Assembly: GCF_005930475.1 (NCBI RefSeq)
Contig: NZ_SJEW01000023.1
Location: forward strand, 1-64,000
DNA: 64,000 bases
From: Modestobacter altitudinis
Lineage (GTDB): Bacteria; Actinomycetota; Actinomycetes; Mycobacteriales; Geodermatophilaceae
Direction: 5' to 3'
The position numbers and the translations under genes are program-made. The notes under the pieces were generated by a model that was not told where the DNA came from, searched no databases, and saw only the letters and a program-made list of their open reading frames with translations. Below, piece after piece: positions 36,409 to 44,647 of this stretch. Numbering within the stretch: the stretch's first letter is position 1; every line of letters begins with the position of its first letter.

Positions 36409-37509
36409 GTGCGCCGATCGTTGAAGTTCAGTCTCCTCGCCCTGGTCCTGCTGGGCCTGGTGGGTGGCTCCGCCGCCTACTTCCTCGCCCAGAAGACGGT
36501 GACGATCACCGTCGACGGGCAGGCGCGCGAGGTCCGCACCTACGCCGACACGACGGGTGAGGTGCTGGCCGACGAGGGACTGCAGCTCGCGTCGCACGAC
36601 GTTGTCCTGCCCGACCAGGAAGCCGCCGTCGCCGACGGTGACACGATCGTGCTCAACCGGGCCCGGCCCCTGTCGCTGACCGTCGACGGCGTGCGCAGCG
36701 ACGTCTACACGACCGCGCTGTCGGTCGACGGGGCGCTCGACGAGCTCGGCTACCGAGCGGAGAACCTGGTGCTGTCCGTCAGCCGCAGCGAGCGTCTCCC
36801 GCTGGACGGCATGGACCTCTCCATCGCCACCGCCAAGGACGTCACGCTCGTGGCCGACGGCCAGCAGCGGGTGGTCACCACCACCGCGCAGACCGCGGGG
36901 GAGCTGCTGGCCGAGCAGGGCATCACCCTCTCGCCGACCGATCGCAGCTCGCTCTACCCGGCCCAGCCGCTGCTGGACTCGATGGTCCTGTGGGTCACCC
37001 GGGTGCAGGTCGAGGACGTCACCGAGGTCCGCCCGGTGGACTACACCACCGTGGAGACCGAGGACCCCGAGGCCGACGAGGGCGACCGCACGGTCACCCA
37101 GGAGGGCGTCGAGGGCCAGCAGACCATCACCTGGCGGGTCACCCGCACCGACGGCGTCGAGACCGGCCGCGAGCAGGTCGACGCCGCTGTCACCACGCCG
37201 CCGGTCGACGAGCTGGTCAGCGTGGGCACGAAGGAGCCGGTCGCCGCCGCCAGCTCCGCGGTCGTGTCGGCCGACGGCCTGAACTGGGCCGCGCTCGCCC
37301 GGTGCGAGTCCGGTGGGCGGCCGAACGCGGTCAGCGCCAGCGGCACCTACCGCGGCCTGTACCAGTTCTCCCGGGCCACCTGGGCCGGCGTCGGCGGCAG
37401 CGGGGACCCGGCCGCCGCCTCCGTCGCCGAGCAGACGATGCGGGCCCAGATGCTGTACGCCCGCAGCGGTGCGGGACAGTGGGGCTGTGGCTCCCACCTC
37501 TTCGACTGA
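36409..37509 (+). CDS. rpfB: Resuscitation-promoting factor RpfB
   Basis: A 366-residue exported peptidoglycan hydrolase. An N-terminal anchor (FSLLALVLLGLVGGSAAYFL) is followed by three DUF348 repeats (TVTITVDGQARE, LSLTVDGVRSD, VTLVADGQQR), a G5 domain (about 190-275) and the Rpf catalytic domain with LARCESGGRPNAVSASGTYRG, where Glu about 299 is the lytic glutamate. RpfB cuts peptidoglycan glycan strands and helps dormant cells regrow. The domain order is that of mycobacterial RpfB. GTG at 36409 is preferred; GTG 36391 is in frame too. Confidence 0.93.
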   Translation: MRRSLKFSLLALVLLGLVGGSAAYFLAQKTVTITVDGQAREVRTYADTTGEVLADEGLQLASHDVVLPDQEAAVADGDTIVLNRARPLSLTVDGVRSDVYTTALSVDGALDELGYRAENLVLSVSRSERLPLDGMDLSIATAKDVTLVADGQQRVVTTTAQTAGELLAEQGITLSPTDRSSLYPAQPLLDSMVLWVTRVQVEDVTEVRPVDYTTVETEDPEADEGDRTVTQEGVEGQQTITWRVTRTDGVETGREQVDAAVTTPPVDELVSVGTKEPVAAASSAVVSADGLNWAALARCESGGRPNAVSASGTYRGLYQFSRATWAGVGGSGDPAAASVAEQTMRAQMLYARSGAGQWGCGSHLFD

Positions 37510-37534
37510 TGAAGGCAGAAGGGCCCCGTCACCC

Positions 37535-37560
37535 CCCGGACCTCGCGAGCTCGGTCCGGG
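37535..37560 (+). terminator. Hairpin between rpfB and rsmA, possible attenuator
   Basis: CCCGGACC (37535-37542) pairs with GGTCCGGG (37553-37560). The same eight-base arms, in the opposite order, form the hairpin in the rpfB leader. A second small hairpin, GGGGC-CGAA-GCCCC, follows at 37571. They may limit read-through from rpfB into rsmA. Confidence 0.45.
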
Positions 37561-37626
37561 ACCCTGCGATGGGGCCGAAGCCCCACCGCTCGTACCTCGC
37601 GGCGGGCCCCTGCAGCGAGGCCTGAG

Positions 37627-38502
37627 CTGAGCACCACCCCCGAGGCCTCCGACGGGCTGCTGGGCCCGGCCGCGATCCGCGACCTGGCCCAGCAGCTCGA
37701 GCTGCGACCGACCAAGACCCTCGGCCAGAACTTCCTGCACGACGCCAACACGATCCGGCGGATCGTGCGCACCGCCGACCTCACGCCCGACGACGTCGTC
37801 TGCGAGGTCGGCCCGGGGCTGGGGTCGCTGACCCTGGGCCTGCTGTCGGCCTGCGCGCACGTCACCGCCGTCGAGATCGACCCGCGGCTGGCCGAGCAGT
37901 TGCCGCAGACCGTCGCCGAACGGCTGCCCCGGCACGCCGACCGGCTCACCGTGGTGACCGCGGACGCGCTGCGGGTCACCGAGCTGCCCGGACCGCCGCC
38001 CACGGCACTGGTGGCGAACCTGCCGTACAACATCGCCGTCCCGGTGCTGCTGCACCTGCTGGAGCTGCTGCCGTCGCTGCGCAGCGCGCTGGTGCTGGTG
38101 CAGGCCGAGGTGGCCGACCGGCTGGCCGCGCGGCCCGGGACGCCGTCCTACGGCGTGCCGAGCGTGAAGGCGGCCTGGTACGCCGACGTGCGCCGGGCCG
38201 GCAACGTCCCCCGTCCGGTCTTCTGGCCGGTGCCGAACGTCGACTCCGGACTGGTCGCCCTCACCCGGCGGCCCTCGCCCCCGGGCGACCGGGCCGCCAC
38301 CTTCGCCGCCGTGGACGCCGCCTTCGCCACCCGGCGCAAGGGGCTGCGAGCCGCGCTGGCGCGCTGGGCGGGCAGTCCGGCGGCGGCCGAGGTCCGGCTG
38401 CGTGCGGCCGGGATCGACCCCACCACCCGCGGCGAGCAGCTGTCGGTCACCGACTTCGCCCGGTTGGCCGCCACCGAGCCCGTGCCCGACGGGGGGCGGT
38501 AG
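37627..38502 (+). CDS. rsmA: 16S rRNA dimethyladenosine transferase, probable CTG start
   Basis: RsmA/KsgA dimethylates A1518 and A1519 of 16S rRNA late in 30S assembly. The protein, about 291 residues, has [38 protein letters not shown] (SAM motif), [14 protein letters not shown] and the catalytic NLPYNIAVP. The conserved start region ([16 protein letters not shown]) lies upstream of any ATG, GTG or TTG in frame. The only fitting initiator is CTG at 37627, with GAGG 7 bases before it. In homologues the protein begins with Met-Ser/Thr at this place. Its position between rpfB and ispE is standard. Confidence 0.9.
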   Translation: MSTTPEASDGLLGPAAIRDLAQQLELRPTKTLGQNFLHDANTIRRIVRTADLTPDDVVCEVGPGLGSLTLGLLSACAHVTAVEIDPRLAEQLPQTVAERLPRHADRLTVVTADALRVTELPGPPPTALVANLPYNIAVPVLLHLLELLPSLRSALVLVQAEVADRLAARPGTPSYGVPSVKAAWYADVRRAGNVPRPVFWPVPNVDSGLVALTRRPSPPGDRAATFAAVDAAFATRRKGLRAALARWAGSPAAAEVRLRAAGIDPTTRGEQLSVTDFARLAATEPVPDGGR

Positions 38503-38534
38503 CGCGTGGGTCGACCGGCAGGCAGGGTGGCCGG

Positions 38535-39503
38535 GTGAGGAACGCGACGTCCGGGGGGCCGGGCAGGCTGGCCGGCAACGGCGCCGTGGCCGCGCGGGCA
38601 CCGGCGAAGGTCAACGTGCACCTGGGGGTCGGCCGGCTGCGCCCGGACGGCTACCACGAGCTGCAGACGGTGTACCTGGCCGTCTCGCTGTTCGACACCG
38701 TCACCGTGCGGCGCGCGGAGGGTCTCTCGCTGACCGTCCGCGGGGAGGGCTCGGGCGACGGTCGGGGCCCGTCGGGCGTGCCCGTGGACCGGCGGAACCT
38801 GGTGTGGCAGGCCGCCGAGCTGCTCGCCCGGCACGCGGGCATCTCGGCCGACGCGGACCTGGAGATCGACAAGACCATCCCGGCCGCCGCCGGACTGGCC
38901 GGGGGGAGCGCGGACGCCGCGGCGGCGCTGGTCGCCCTCGACGCGCTCTGGGGCACCCGGGCCACCCGCGGTGACCTCGCCACGCTCGCCGCCGAGCTGG
39001 GCAGCGACGTGCCCTTCAGCCTGCTCGGCGGGGTGGCGCTGGGCACGCACCGGGGTGAGCGGTTGTCCCCGGTGCTGGCCCGCCGCCGGTGGGACTGGGT
39101 GCTGGGCATCGCCGGCGACGGGCTGTCCACGCCGGTCGTCTACGCCGAGCTGGACGAGCTGCGGGCGGCCGGGACGCTGCCCGACGGCGCGGAGCTGGCC
39201 TCGACCGAGCCGGTGATCACGGCGCTGCGCAGTGGACCGGCGCCGGCGCTGGCGGCCGCGCTCAGCAACGACCTGCAGGCGCCGGCTCTCCGGCTGCGCC
39301 CGGAGCTGCGCCGGGCACTGCGGGCCACCACGGACGCTGGCGCCCGGGCCGCGCTGGTCAGCGGCTCGGGGCCGACCGTGGCCGGCCTGGCCGACGACGA
39401 GGACACCGCCGTGCGCTTGGCGGCCGAGCTGGCCGGCGCGGGCGTCTTCCGCACGGTGCGGGCGGTGCACGGACCGGTGCACGGGGCCCGGCTCGTCGGC
39501 TGA
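38535..39503 (+). CDS. ispE: 4-diphosphocytidyl-2-C-methylerythritol kinase
   Basis: A 322-residue GHMP kinase of the MEP isoprenoid pathway. It phosphorylates 4-diphosphocytidyl-methylerythritol. RAPAKVNVHLGVGRLRPDGYHEL is the family N-terminus and IPAAAGLAGGSADAAAAL the ATP-binding glycine loop; VSGSGPTVAGLA closes the fold. GTG start at 38535, 33 bases after rsmA, in the same operon. The next 206 bases hold only a candidate tRNA promoter. Confidence 0.94.
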   Translation: MRNATSGGPGRLAGNGAVAARAPAKVNVHLGVGRLRPDGYHELQTVYLAVSLFDTVTVRRAEGLSLTVRGEGSGDGRGPSGVPVDRRNLVWQAAELLARHAGISADADLEIDKTIPAAAGLAGGSADAAAALVALDALWGTRATRGDLATLAAELGSDVPFSLLGGVALGTHRGERLSPVLARRRWDWVLGIAGDGLSTPVVYAELDELRAAGTLPDGAELASTEPVITALRSGPAPALAAALSNDLQAPALRLRPELRRALRATTDAGARAALVSGSGPTVAGLADDEDTAVRLAAELAGAGVFRTVRAVHGPVHGARLVG

Positions 39504-39620
39504 GGGCCCGGCCCGACGGACCGCCGGCGCTGCCGGGCGCGACCGTGGCCCACGGGGCGCGAGGGGCGGGCCGCGCGGCCCCCGACCGCGGTGCTGGGTG
39601 CCCGGACCGGAGCCCGGCCC

Positions 39621-39626
39621 TAGGCT
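39621..39626 (+). promoter_or_regulatory. Candidate -10 box for tRNA-Gln
   Basis: TAGGCT about 84 bases before the mature tRNA; a precursor leader of this length is plausible. No good -35 is visible. Confidence 0.3.
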
Positions 39627-39709
39627 CACGGGCGGGGCACCGGTCGTCCACCGGCGTCCCGCGCAGTCGCACCGCCGGTGCGCAACCGCTCCGTGCGGCC
39701 GCCCGGCGA

Positions 39710-39785
39710 TGGGGGATGGGGTAATCGGCAGCCCGCCGGCCTTTGGAGCCGGGAAGTCTCGGTTCGAGTCCGAGTCCCCCAGCCA
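39710..39785 (+). tRNA. tRNA-Gln, anticodon TTG
   Basis: Acceptor arms TGGGGGA and TCCCCCA, discriminator G and an encoded CCA end (39783-39785). The anticodon stem CCGGC/GCCGG encloses CTTTGGA, giving anticodon TTG for CAA codons. The T-arm is CTCGG-TTCGAGT-CCGAG. Confidence 0.95.
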
Positions 39786-39867
39786 GTCCGCCCGCCGAGG
39801 CGCCGCGCCGGCCCGCCGTGGCCGGTGTCCCGCCGCGTCCGCACCACCCGCCACCGCGAGGAGAACC

Positions 39868-41418
39868 GTGAGCCTGCCCCAGACCCCGCCCACCGCCAGC
39901 CCCGGCGGCGCCGTCGGCGCCGTCGTCGTCCTCGCCGCCGGCCAGGGCACCCGGATGCGGTCGGCCACCCCCAAGGTGCTGCACCGGCTCGGTGGCCGGT
40001 CGATGCTCGGGCACGTGCTCGCCGCGGCCGCACCGCTGGGGGCCGCCCGCACCGTCGTGGTCGTCGGCTCCGGCCGCGAGGCGGTGACCGAGCACCTGGC
40101 GGACGTCGCGCCGGAGGCCGACGCCGTCGTCCAGGAGGAGCAGCTCGGGTCCGGGCACGCCGCCGCGGTCGCGCTCGACGCGCTCGGCGAGGTGTCCGGC
40201 GCGGTGCTCATCGTCAACGGCGACGCACCGCTGCTGCGCGTGGAGACGCTGACCACGCTGGTCCAGGCGCACCGCGACGCCGGGGCCGTGCTCACCGTGC
40301 TCACCGCCGAGGTGGCCGACCCGACCGGGCTGGGCCGGATCGTCCGCGACGGGACCGGCGGCGTCCGGGCGATCGTCGAGGAACGGGACGCCGACACCGC
40401 CACCCGCGCCATCGCCGAGGTCAACGCCGGCGTCTACGTCGGGGACGCGGCCGCGGTGCGGGAGGCGCTCACCCGGGTCGGCGCCGCGAACGACCAGGGC
40501 GAGATCTACCTGACCGACGTCCTGGGGCTGCTGGTCGCCGACGGGGCTCCGGTGGGCGGCCACCGGGCGGACGACGCCGTGGACACGCTCGGCTGCAACG
40601 ACCAGCGCGAGCTCGCCGACCGGCGCCGGACGCTGAACGACCGGGTGCTCGACCGGCTGATGCGCGCCGGCGTCGTGGTCATCGACCCGATGACCACCTG
40701 GGTCGACGTCACCGCGGACGTCGCGGCGGAGGCCGTGCTGCAGCCGGGCACCCAACTGCTCGGCGCCACGACCGTCGGCGCCGGCGCGGTCGTCGGGCCG
40801 GACACGACGCTGACCGACACCGAGGTCGGCGAGGGTGCCTCGGTCGTCCGCTCGCACGTCACGCTGTCCGTGGTCGGCCCCGCCGCCACCGTCGGCCCGT
40901 TCAGCTACCTCCGCCCGGGCACCGAGCTCGCCCGCGGCGCGAAGGTGGGGGCCTTCGTCGAGACCAAGAACGTGCAGGTCGGCGAGGGCTCCAAGGTGCC
41001 GCACCTGTCCTACGTCGGGGACGCCACCATCGGGCAGGGCTCCAACGTGGGAGCGGCGACGGTGTTCGTGAACTACGACGGCGTCGCCAAGCACCGCACC
41101 GAGATCGGCGACCACGTCCGGATCGGCTCGGACACGATGCTCGTGGCTCCGGTCACCGTGGGCGACGGCGCTTACACCGCCGCCGGATCGGTGATCACCG
41201 AGGACGTGCCGCCCGGGGCGATGGCCGTCGCCCGGGCCCACCAGCGGAATGTGGCAGGCTGGGTGGGCCGACGGCGTCCGGGGACGCGATCGGCTGAGGC
41301 CGCAGCGGCGGCCGGTGGTGCACCGGCCGACGACGCAGCGGACACTCGATCCACACAGTCCGAGGGCGGCCGGGCCACGGCCACCGCGAGGGACGACGAC
41401 CACCAGGGACGGCGATGA
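39868..41418 (+). CDS. glmU: Bifunctional UDP-N-acetylglucosamine pyrophosphorylase / glucosamine-1-phosphate acetyltransferase
   Basis: A 516-residue GlmU that makes UDP-GlcNAc for peptidoglycan and glycopolymers. The N-terminal uridylyltransferase half starts VVVLAAGQGTRMRSATPKVLH and has EEQLGSGHAAAVALD; the C-terminal left-handed beta-helix has FSYLRPGTELARGAKVGAFVE, HLSYVGDATIGQGSNVGAA and NYDG with the catalytic region. A disordered Ala/Asp/Arg-rich tail of about 60 residues is typical in actinobacteria. GTG at 39868 follows GAGGAG. Its stop overlaps the prs start (ATGA). Confidence 0.95.
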   Translation: MSLPQTPPTASPGGAVGAVVVLAAGQGTRMRSATPKVLHRLGGRSMLGHVLAAAAPLGAARTVVVVGSGREAVTEHLADVAPEADAVVQEEQLGSGHAAAVALDALGEVSGAVLIVNGDAPLLRVETLTTLVQAHRDAGAVLTVLTAEVADPTGLGRIVRDGTGGVRAIVEERDADTATRAIAEVNAGVYVGDAAAVREALTRVGAANDQGEIYLTDVLGLLVADGAPVGGHRADDAVDTLGCNDQRELADRRRTLNDRVLDRLMRAGVVVIDPMTTWVDVTADVAAEAVLQPGTQLLGATTVGAGAVVGPDTTLTDTEVGEGASVVRSHVTLSVVGPAATVGPFSYLRPGTELARGAKVGAFVETKNVQVGEGSKVPHLSYVGDATIGQGSNVGAATVFVNYDGVAKHRTEIGDHVRIGSDTMLVAPVTVGDGAYTAAGSVITEDVPPGAMAVARAHQRNVAGWVGRRRPGTRSAEAAAAAGGAPADDAADTRSTQSEGGRATATARDDDHQGRR

Positions 41419-42395
41419 GCGCGATCCGGCAGCCCACCAGCAAGAGCCTGATGCTCTTCTCGGGACGGGCCTATCCCGAGCTGACCACCGAGATCGCCGG
41501 GCACCTGGGGGTGACCCCGACCCCGACCGCCTCCTACGAGTTCGCCAACGGTGAGCTGTTCGTGCGGTTCGAGGAGTCGGTGCGCGGCTGCGACGCCTTC
41601 GTCGTGCAGAGCCACACCGCGCCGATCAACACCTGGCTCATGGAGCAGCTGATCATGGTCGACGCGCTCAAGCGCGCCTCGGCCAAGCGGATCACCGTCG
41701 TCGCGCCGTTCTTCCCCTACGCCCGGCAGGACAAGAAGCACCGCGGCCGGGAGCCGATCTCCGCCCGGCTCGTCGCCGACATGTTCAAGACCGCAGGTGC
41801 CGACCGGCTCATGGCCGTCGACCTGCACACCGCACAGATCCAGGGCTTCTTCGACGGCCCGGTCGACCACCTCTTCGCGATGGACCTGCTCATCGAGGAC
41901 GTCAAGAAGAAGTGGGGCGACCGCGACCTGACCGTCGTCTCGCCGGACTCCGGCCGCGTCCGGGTCTCCGAGCGGTGGAGCGACAAGCTCGGCGGCACGC
42001 CGCTGGCCTTCATCCACAAGACGCGGGACGTGACCCGGCCCAACGAGGTCGTCGCCAACCGCGTCGTCGGTGAGGTCGAGGGCCGGGTGTGCATCCTGGT
42101 CGACGACATGATCGACACCGGCGGCACGATCGTGAAGGCCGCCGACACGCTGTTCGCCGCCGGCGCGGCCGACGTGGTCATCGCCGCCACCCACGGCGTG
42201 CTCTCCGGCCCGGCGATCGACCGGCTGAAGAACAGCCGGGTGAGCGAGGTGCTCGTCACCAACACGCTGCCGATCGAGCCGGCCCGCCAGTTCGACAAGC
42301 TGACCGTGCTCTCCATCGCCCCGCTGCTGGCCCGGGCCATCAAGGCGGTCTTCGAGGACGGCTCGGTCACCAGCTTGTTCGACGGGGCCAGTTGA
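41415..42395 (+). CDS. prs: Ribose-phosphate pyrophosphokinase
   Basis: A 326-residue PRPP synthase, making PRPP from ribose-5-phosphate and ATP. FANGELFVRFEESVRG, FPYARQDKKHRGREPISA (flexible loop with catalytic Lys and Arg), DLHTAQIQGFFD (metal and ATP site) and VDDMIDTGGTI (ribose-phosphate loop) are all present. It overlaps glmU by four bases and is co-translated with it. In related genomes it also supplies decaprenylphosphoryl-arabinose. Confidence 0.96.
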   Translation: MSAIRQPTSKSLMLFSGRAYPELTTEIAGHLGVTPTPTASYEFANGELFVRFEESVRGCDAFVVQSHTAPINTWLMEQLIMVDALKRASAKRITVVAPFFPYARQDKKHRGREPISARLVADMFKTAGADRLMAVDLHTAQIQGFFDGPVDHLFAMDLLIEDVKKKWGDRDLTVVSPDSGRVRVSERWSDKLGGTPLAFIHKTRDVTRPNEVVANRVVGEVEGRVCILVDDMIDTGGTIVKAADTLFAAGAADVVIAATHGVLSGPAIDRLKNSRVSEVLVTNTLPIEPARQFDKLTVLSIAPLLARAIKAVFEDGSVTSLFDGAS

Positions 42396-42460
42396 ACTTG
42401 CGACCCTCCGGGCCGCACCGCGGCCAGGAGCCGTTCCCCGCGTGAGCTGAGCCGCTTCCC

Positions 42461-42502
42461 GCGGCGGGGTCAGGGACCCTTCGGGCCCCGTGACCCCGCC
42501 GC
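42461..42502 (+). terminator. Long hairpin after prs
   Basis: Arms GCGGCGGGGTCA (42461-42472) and TGACCCCGCCGC (42491-42502) pair perfectly, with inner pairs GGG/CCC in the loop. It ends the glmU-prs operon. Confidence 0.75.
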
Positions 42503-42627
42503 CGGACCCGACCTGCGGTCCCGGGCGGGAGCCTCCGGCCCCGCGCCCGGTCCCGCAGACGCCCGTGCGGGCGACGGGTCCGGGTCCCCCGGCCGTCTGC
42601 TTGCCTTCGCGCCTGAACGGCGTGCCC

Positions 42628-42691
42628 TTTCGCGCGCGAAACCGTGTGCGCTTTCGCGCGCGAAAGTGCGCTGGTTCGTCTCGTGTAGCCT
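42628..42691 (+). promoter_or_regulatory. Tandem palindromes and -10 box upstream of rplY
   Basis: The exact palindrome TTTCGCGCGCGAAA occurs twice, at 42628-42641 and 42652-42665, 24 bases apart. TAGCCT at 42686-42691 is a plausible -10 box; the leader to the rplY start would be about 125 bases. Two equal dyads two helical turns apart, upstream of a promoter, look like paired operator sites. The gap 42396-42822 holds this, the prs terminator and no gene. Confidence 0.55.
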
Positions 42692-42822
42692 CGGGTGTGC
42701 TGCCCGGCGAGGGAGGCGGTTCGTCCGCGCTCCGTGATCGACGTGTGTCTGCCCTCCAGGGTGTGCCGCGCTCGTGCGCCGGTCACACAGACCCGATCCA
42801 CCCTGTTGAGGAGCACATCACC

Positions 42823-43515
42823 GTGGCTGACTTCCGCCTCGTCGCCGAGCCCCGTACCGAGTTCGGCAAGGGCAGCGCCCGCCGGACCCGCCGGGCCGGG
42901 CGCGTCCCCGCCGTCATGTACGGGCACGGCCAGGACGTCGTCCACCTGTCCCTGCCGGCCCGCGAGTTCGCCGCCGCGCTGCGCAACGGTGGCACCAACG
43001 TGCTGCTGACCGTCGTCCTGGACGGCGCGGAGCAGCTGGCGCTGACCAAGGCCGTGCAGCGCGACCCGCTGACCCGCGTCCACGAGCACGTCGACCTGCT
43101 CGTCGTCCGCCGCGGCGAGAAGACCACCGTCGACGTCCCGGTGGTCATCGTCGGTGAGCCCGCCCCGGACACGATCAGCAACCACCAGCTGAACACCGTC
43201 TCCCTCGAGGCCGACGCCACCAACCTGCCCGACACCATCGAGGTCGACATCACCGGTCGCACCGCGGGCAACGGCATCACCGCCGGCGACCTGCCGCTGC
43301 CGGCCGGCGCCATCCTGATCACCGACCCCGAGGCGCTCGTCATCGGCTTCCTGGGTGCGCCGACCGCGGCGCAGCTCGAGGAGGAGCTCGCCGAGGCCGA
43401 GGCCGAGGCCGGCATCGAGCGCGACGAGTCCGAGGCCGACGGCGACGTCGTGGGCGAGCCGTCCGACCAGGGCAGCGGCGAGTCCATCGAGGCCGCCGAC
43501 GCCGACGAGTCCTGA
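42823..43515 (+). CDS. rplY: 50S ribosomal protein L25 (Ctc/TL5 form)
   Basis: A 230-residue two-domain L25/Ctc protein that binds 5S rRNA. The N-terminal 5S-binding domain has EFGKGSARRTRRAGRVPAVMYG; the second domain has VDVPVVIVGEPAPD and DTIEVDITGRTAGNGITAGDL. The C-terminal ~45 residues are very acidic (Glu, Asp, Ser), typical of actinobacterial forms. GTG at 42823 has GAGGAG 9 bases upstream. Ctc proteins are often stress-induced. Confidence 0.95.
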   Translation: MADFRLVAEPRTEFGKGSARRTRRAGRVPAVMYGHGQDVVHLSLPAREFAAALRNGGTNVLLTVVLDGAEQLALTKAVQRDPLTRVHEHVDLLVVRRGEKTTVDVPVVIVGEPAPDTISNHQLNTVSLEADATNLPDTIEVDITGRTAGNGITAGDLPLPAGAILITDPEALVIGFLGAPTAAQLEEELAEAEAEAGIERDESEADGDVVGEPSDQGSGESIEAADADES

Positions 43516-43540
43516 GCGGACCGCTGAGCGAGAGCACGGC

Positions 43541-43575
43541 CCGCAGGGGCGCCGGCACTGCCGGCGCCCCTGCGG
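43541..43575 (+). terminator. 17-bp perfect hairpin between rplY and pth
   Basis: Left arm CCGCAGGGGCGCCGGCA and right arm TGCCGGCGCCCCTGCGG around a single base. It ends 14 bases before the pth start, so it probably terminates most rplY transcripts and lets a fraction read into pth. Confidence 0.75.
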
Positions 43576-43589
43576 CGTCTCCCGAGCCG

Positions 43590-44177
43590 GTGTCCGAGGG
43601 CCCCTTCCTGGTCGTCGGCCTGGGCAACCCCGGACCCGGCTACGCCGGCAACCGGCACAACGTCGGCGCGATGGTGCTGGCCGAACTGGCGTCCCGGGCC
43701 GGGGTCCGGCTGTCCGCGGGCAAGGGCCCGCGCTCCCGGTCGCTGGCCGGTGAGGGCCGCCTCGCCGGCCGCCGGGTCGTGCTCGCCCAGCCGCTGACCT
43801 ACATGAACGAGTCCGGTGGGCCGGTGCGCGGGCTGTTGGACTACCACCACCTCCCGGCCACCGACCTGGTCGTCGTGCACGACGAGCTGGACATCCCCTT
43901 CGAGGCGGTCCGGCTCAAGCGCGGTGGGGGAGAGGGCGGGCACAACGGCCTGCGCTCGATCTCGCGGTCCACCGGCACCCGGGACTACCTGCGGGTGCGG
44001 GTCGGCATCGGCCGGCCCCCCGGGCGGCAGGACCCCGCCGACTTCGTGCTCAAGGACTTCTCCGCCACCGAGCGGAAGACCCTCGAACTGCTGGTCGGCG
44101 AGGCCGCCGATGCCACCGAGCTGCTGCTCGAGCGTGGGCTGGAGACGGCCCAGAACGTCGTCCACCCGCGCAGCTGA
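43590..44177 (+). CDS. pth: Peptidyl-tRNA hydrolase
   Basis: A 195-residue enzyme that frees tRNA from stalled peptidyl-tRNA. FLVVGLGNPGPGYAGNRHNVG holds the catalytic His (in RHNVG), and PLTYMNESGGPV, VHDELDIPFE and LKRGGGEGGHNGLRS are all conserved. GTG at 43590 has no good ribosome site; it follows the rplY hairpin closely, which may keep its level low. Conserved neighbour of rplY. Confidence 0.95.
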   Translation: MSEGPFLVVGLGNPGPGYAGNRHNVGAMVLAELASRAGVRLSAGKGPRSRSLAGEGRLAGRRVVLAQPLTYMNESGGPVRGLLDYHHLPATDLVVVHDELDIPFEAVRLKRGGGEGGHNGLRSISRSTGTRDYLRVRVGIGRPPGRQDPADFVLKDFSATERKTLELLVGEAADATELLLERGLETAQNVVHPRS

Positions 44178-44500
44178 CCGGTCACCGGCCGCGACCGCCG
44201 GGGCGGGGGCTGGGGCCGCGACGTCGTCGAGCTGCACGCCTCCCGAGGTCGCCGCGTCCGGGTCCTCGGCCTCGGCCTGCACCGACGATGACCGTGGTGT
44301 GCCACCCAGGTCCACCCCTCGCCCCTTGCCTGCGCACCCGCCTCCGACGCGGAGAGCCGATCGAGGCACCGCTCACCCGGACGTGCGGCTGGTCCGTCCT
44401 CGATCGGGGAGGTGCGGGCCCGCGCAGCCCGATGACGCGGTGCGGACCACCGTCGGAGGGCGCTCCACGTCCGATCGGGTGGTCTGGACCTGGTCGCCCG
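44178..44500. other. Intergenic region at the left edge of the glycopolymer cluster
   Basis: No coding sequence on either strand has a credible start and composition here. There is a GATCGGGTGG sequence at 44474-44483 that partly resembles the shared motif of this cluster. The rest shows nothing recognisable. The wider gap runs to 44647. Confidence 0.5.
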
Positions 44501-44513
44501 CCCCTTCGGGTGA
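44501..44513 (+). promoter_or_regulatory. GGGTGA-type motif upstream of the WbaP-like gene (site 1)
   Basis: CCCCTTCGGGTGA, one base different from the 13-mer CCCCATCGGGTGA found at the other end of the cluster. It lies 134 bases before the ATG. A clear TANNNT box at the 40-base spacing is not visible here, so the promoter is uncertain. Confidence 0.45.
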
Positions 44514-44647
44514 AGACGCGTTGCCCTGGCAGTCACCGGCGGTGATGGTCACTGTGCGTCGTTCCGGGAAGCCGCCAGCACGTCGGGCAGCCCCACCCCG
44601 GCCGACGCGATGACAGTGAGTCGCCGACCTGGTCCTGGGGGGACACG

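Noticed and set aside
37509-37625. A 38-codon frame starting in the rpfB stop codon and ending 1 base before the rsmA CTG
   Set aside because: No ribosome site and no recognisable sequence. It could couple translation of rpfB and rsmA, but chance is as likely; I did not list it as a gene.
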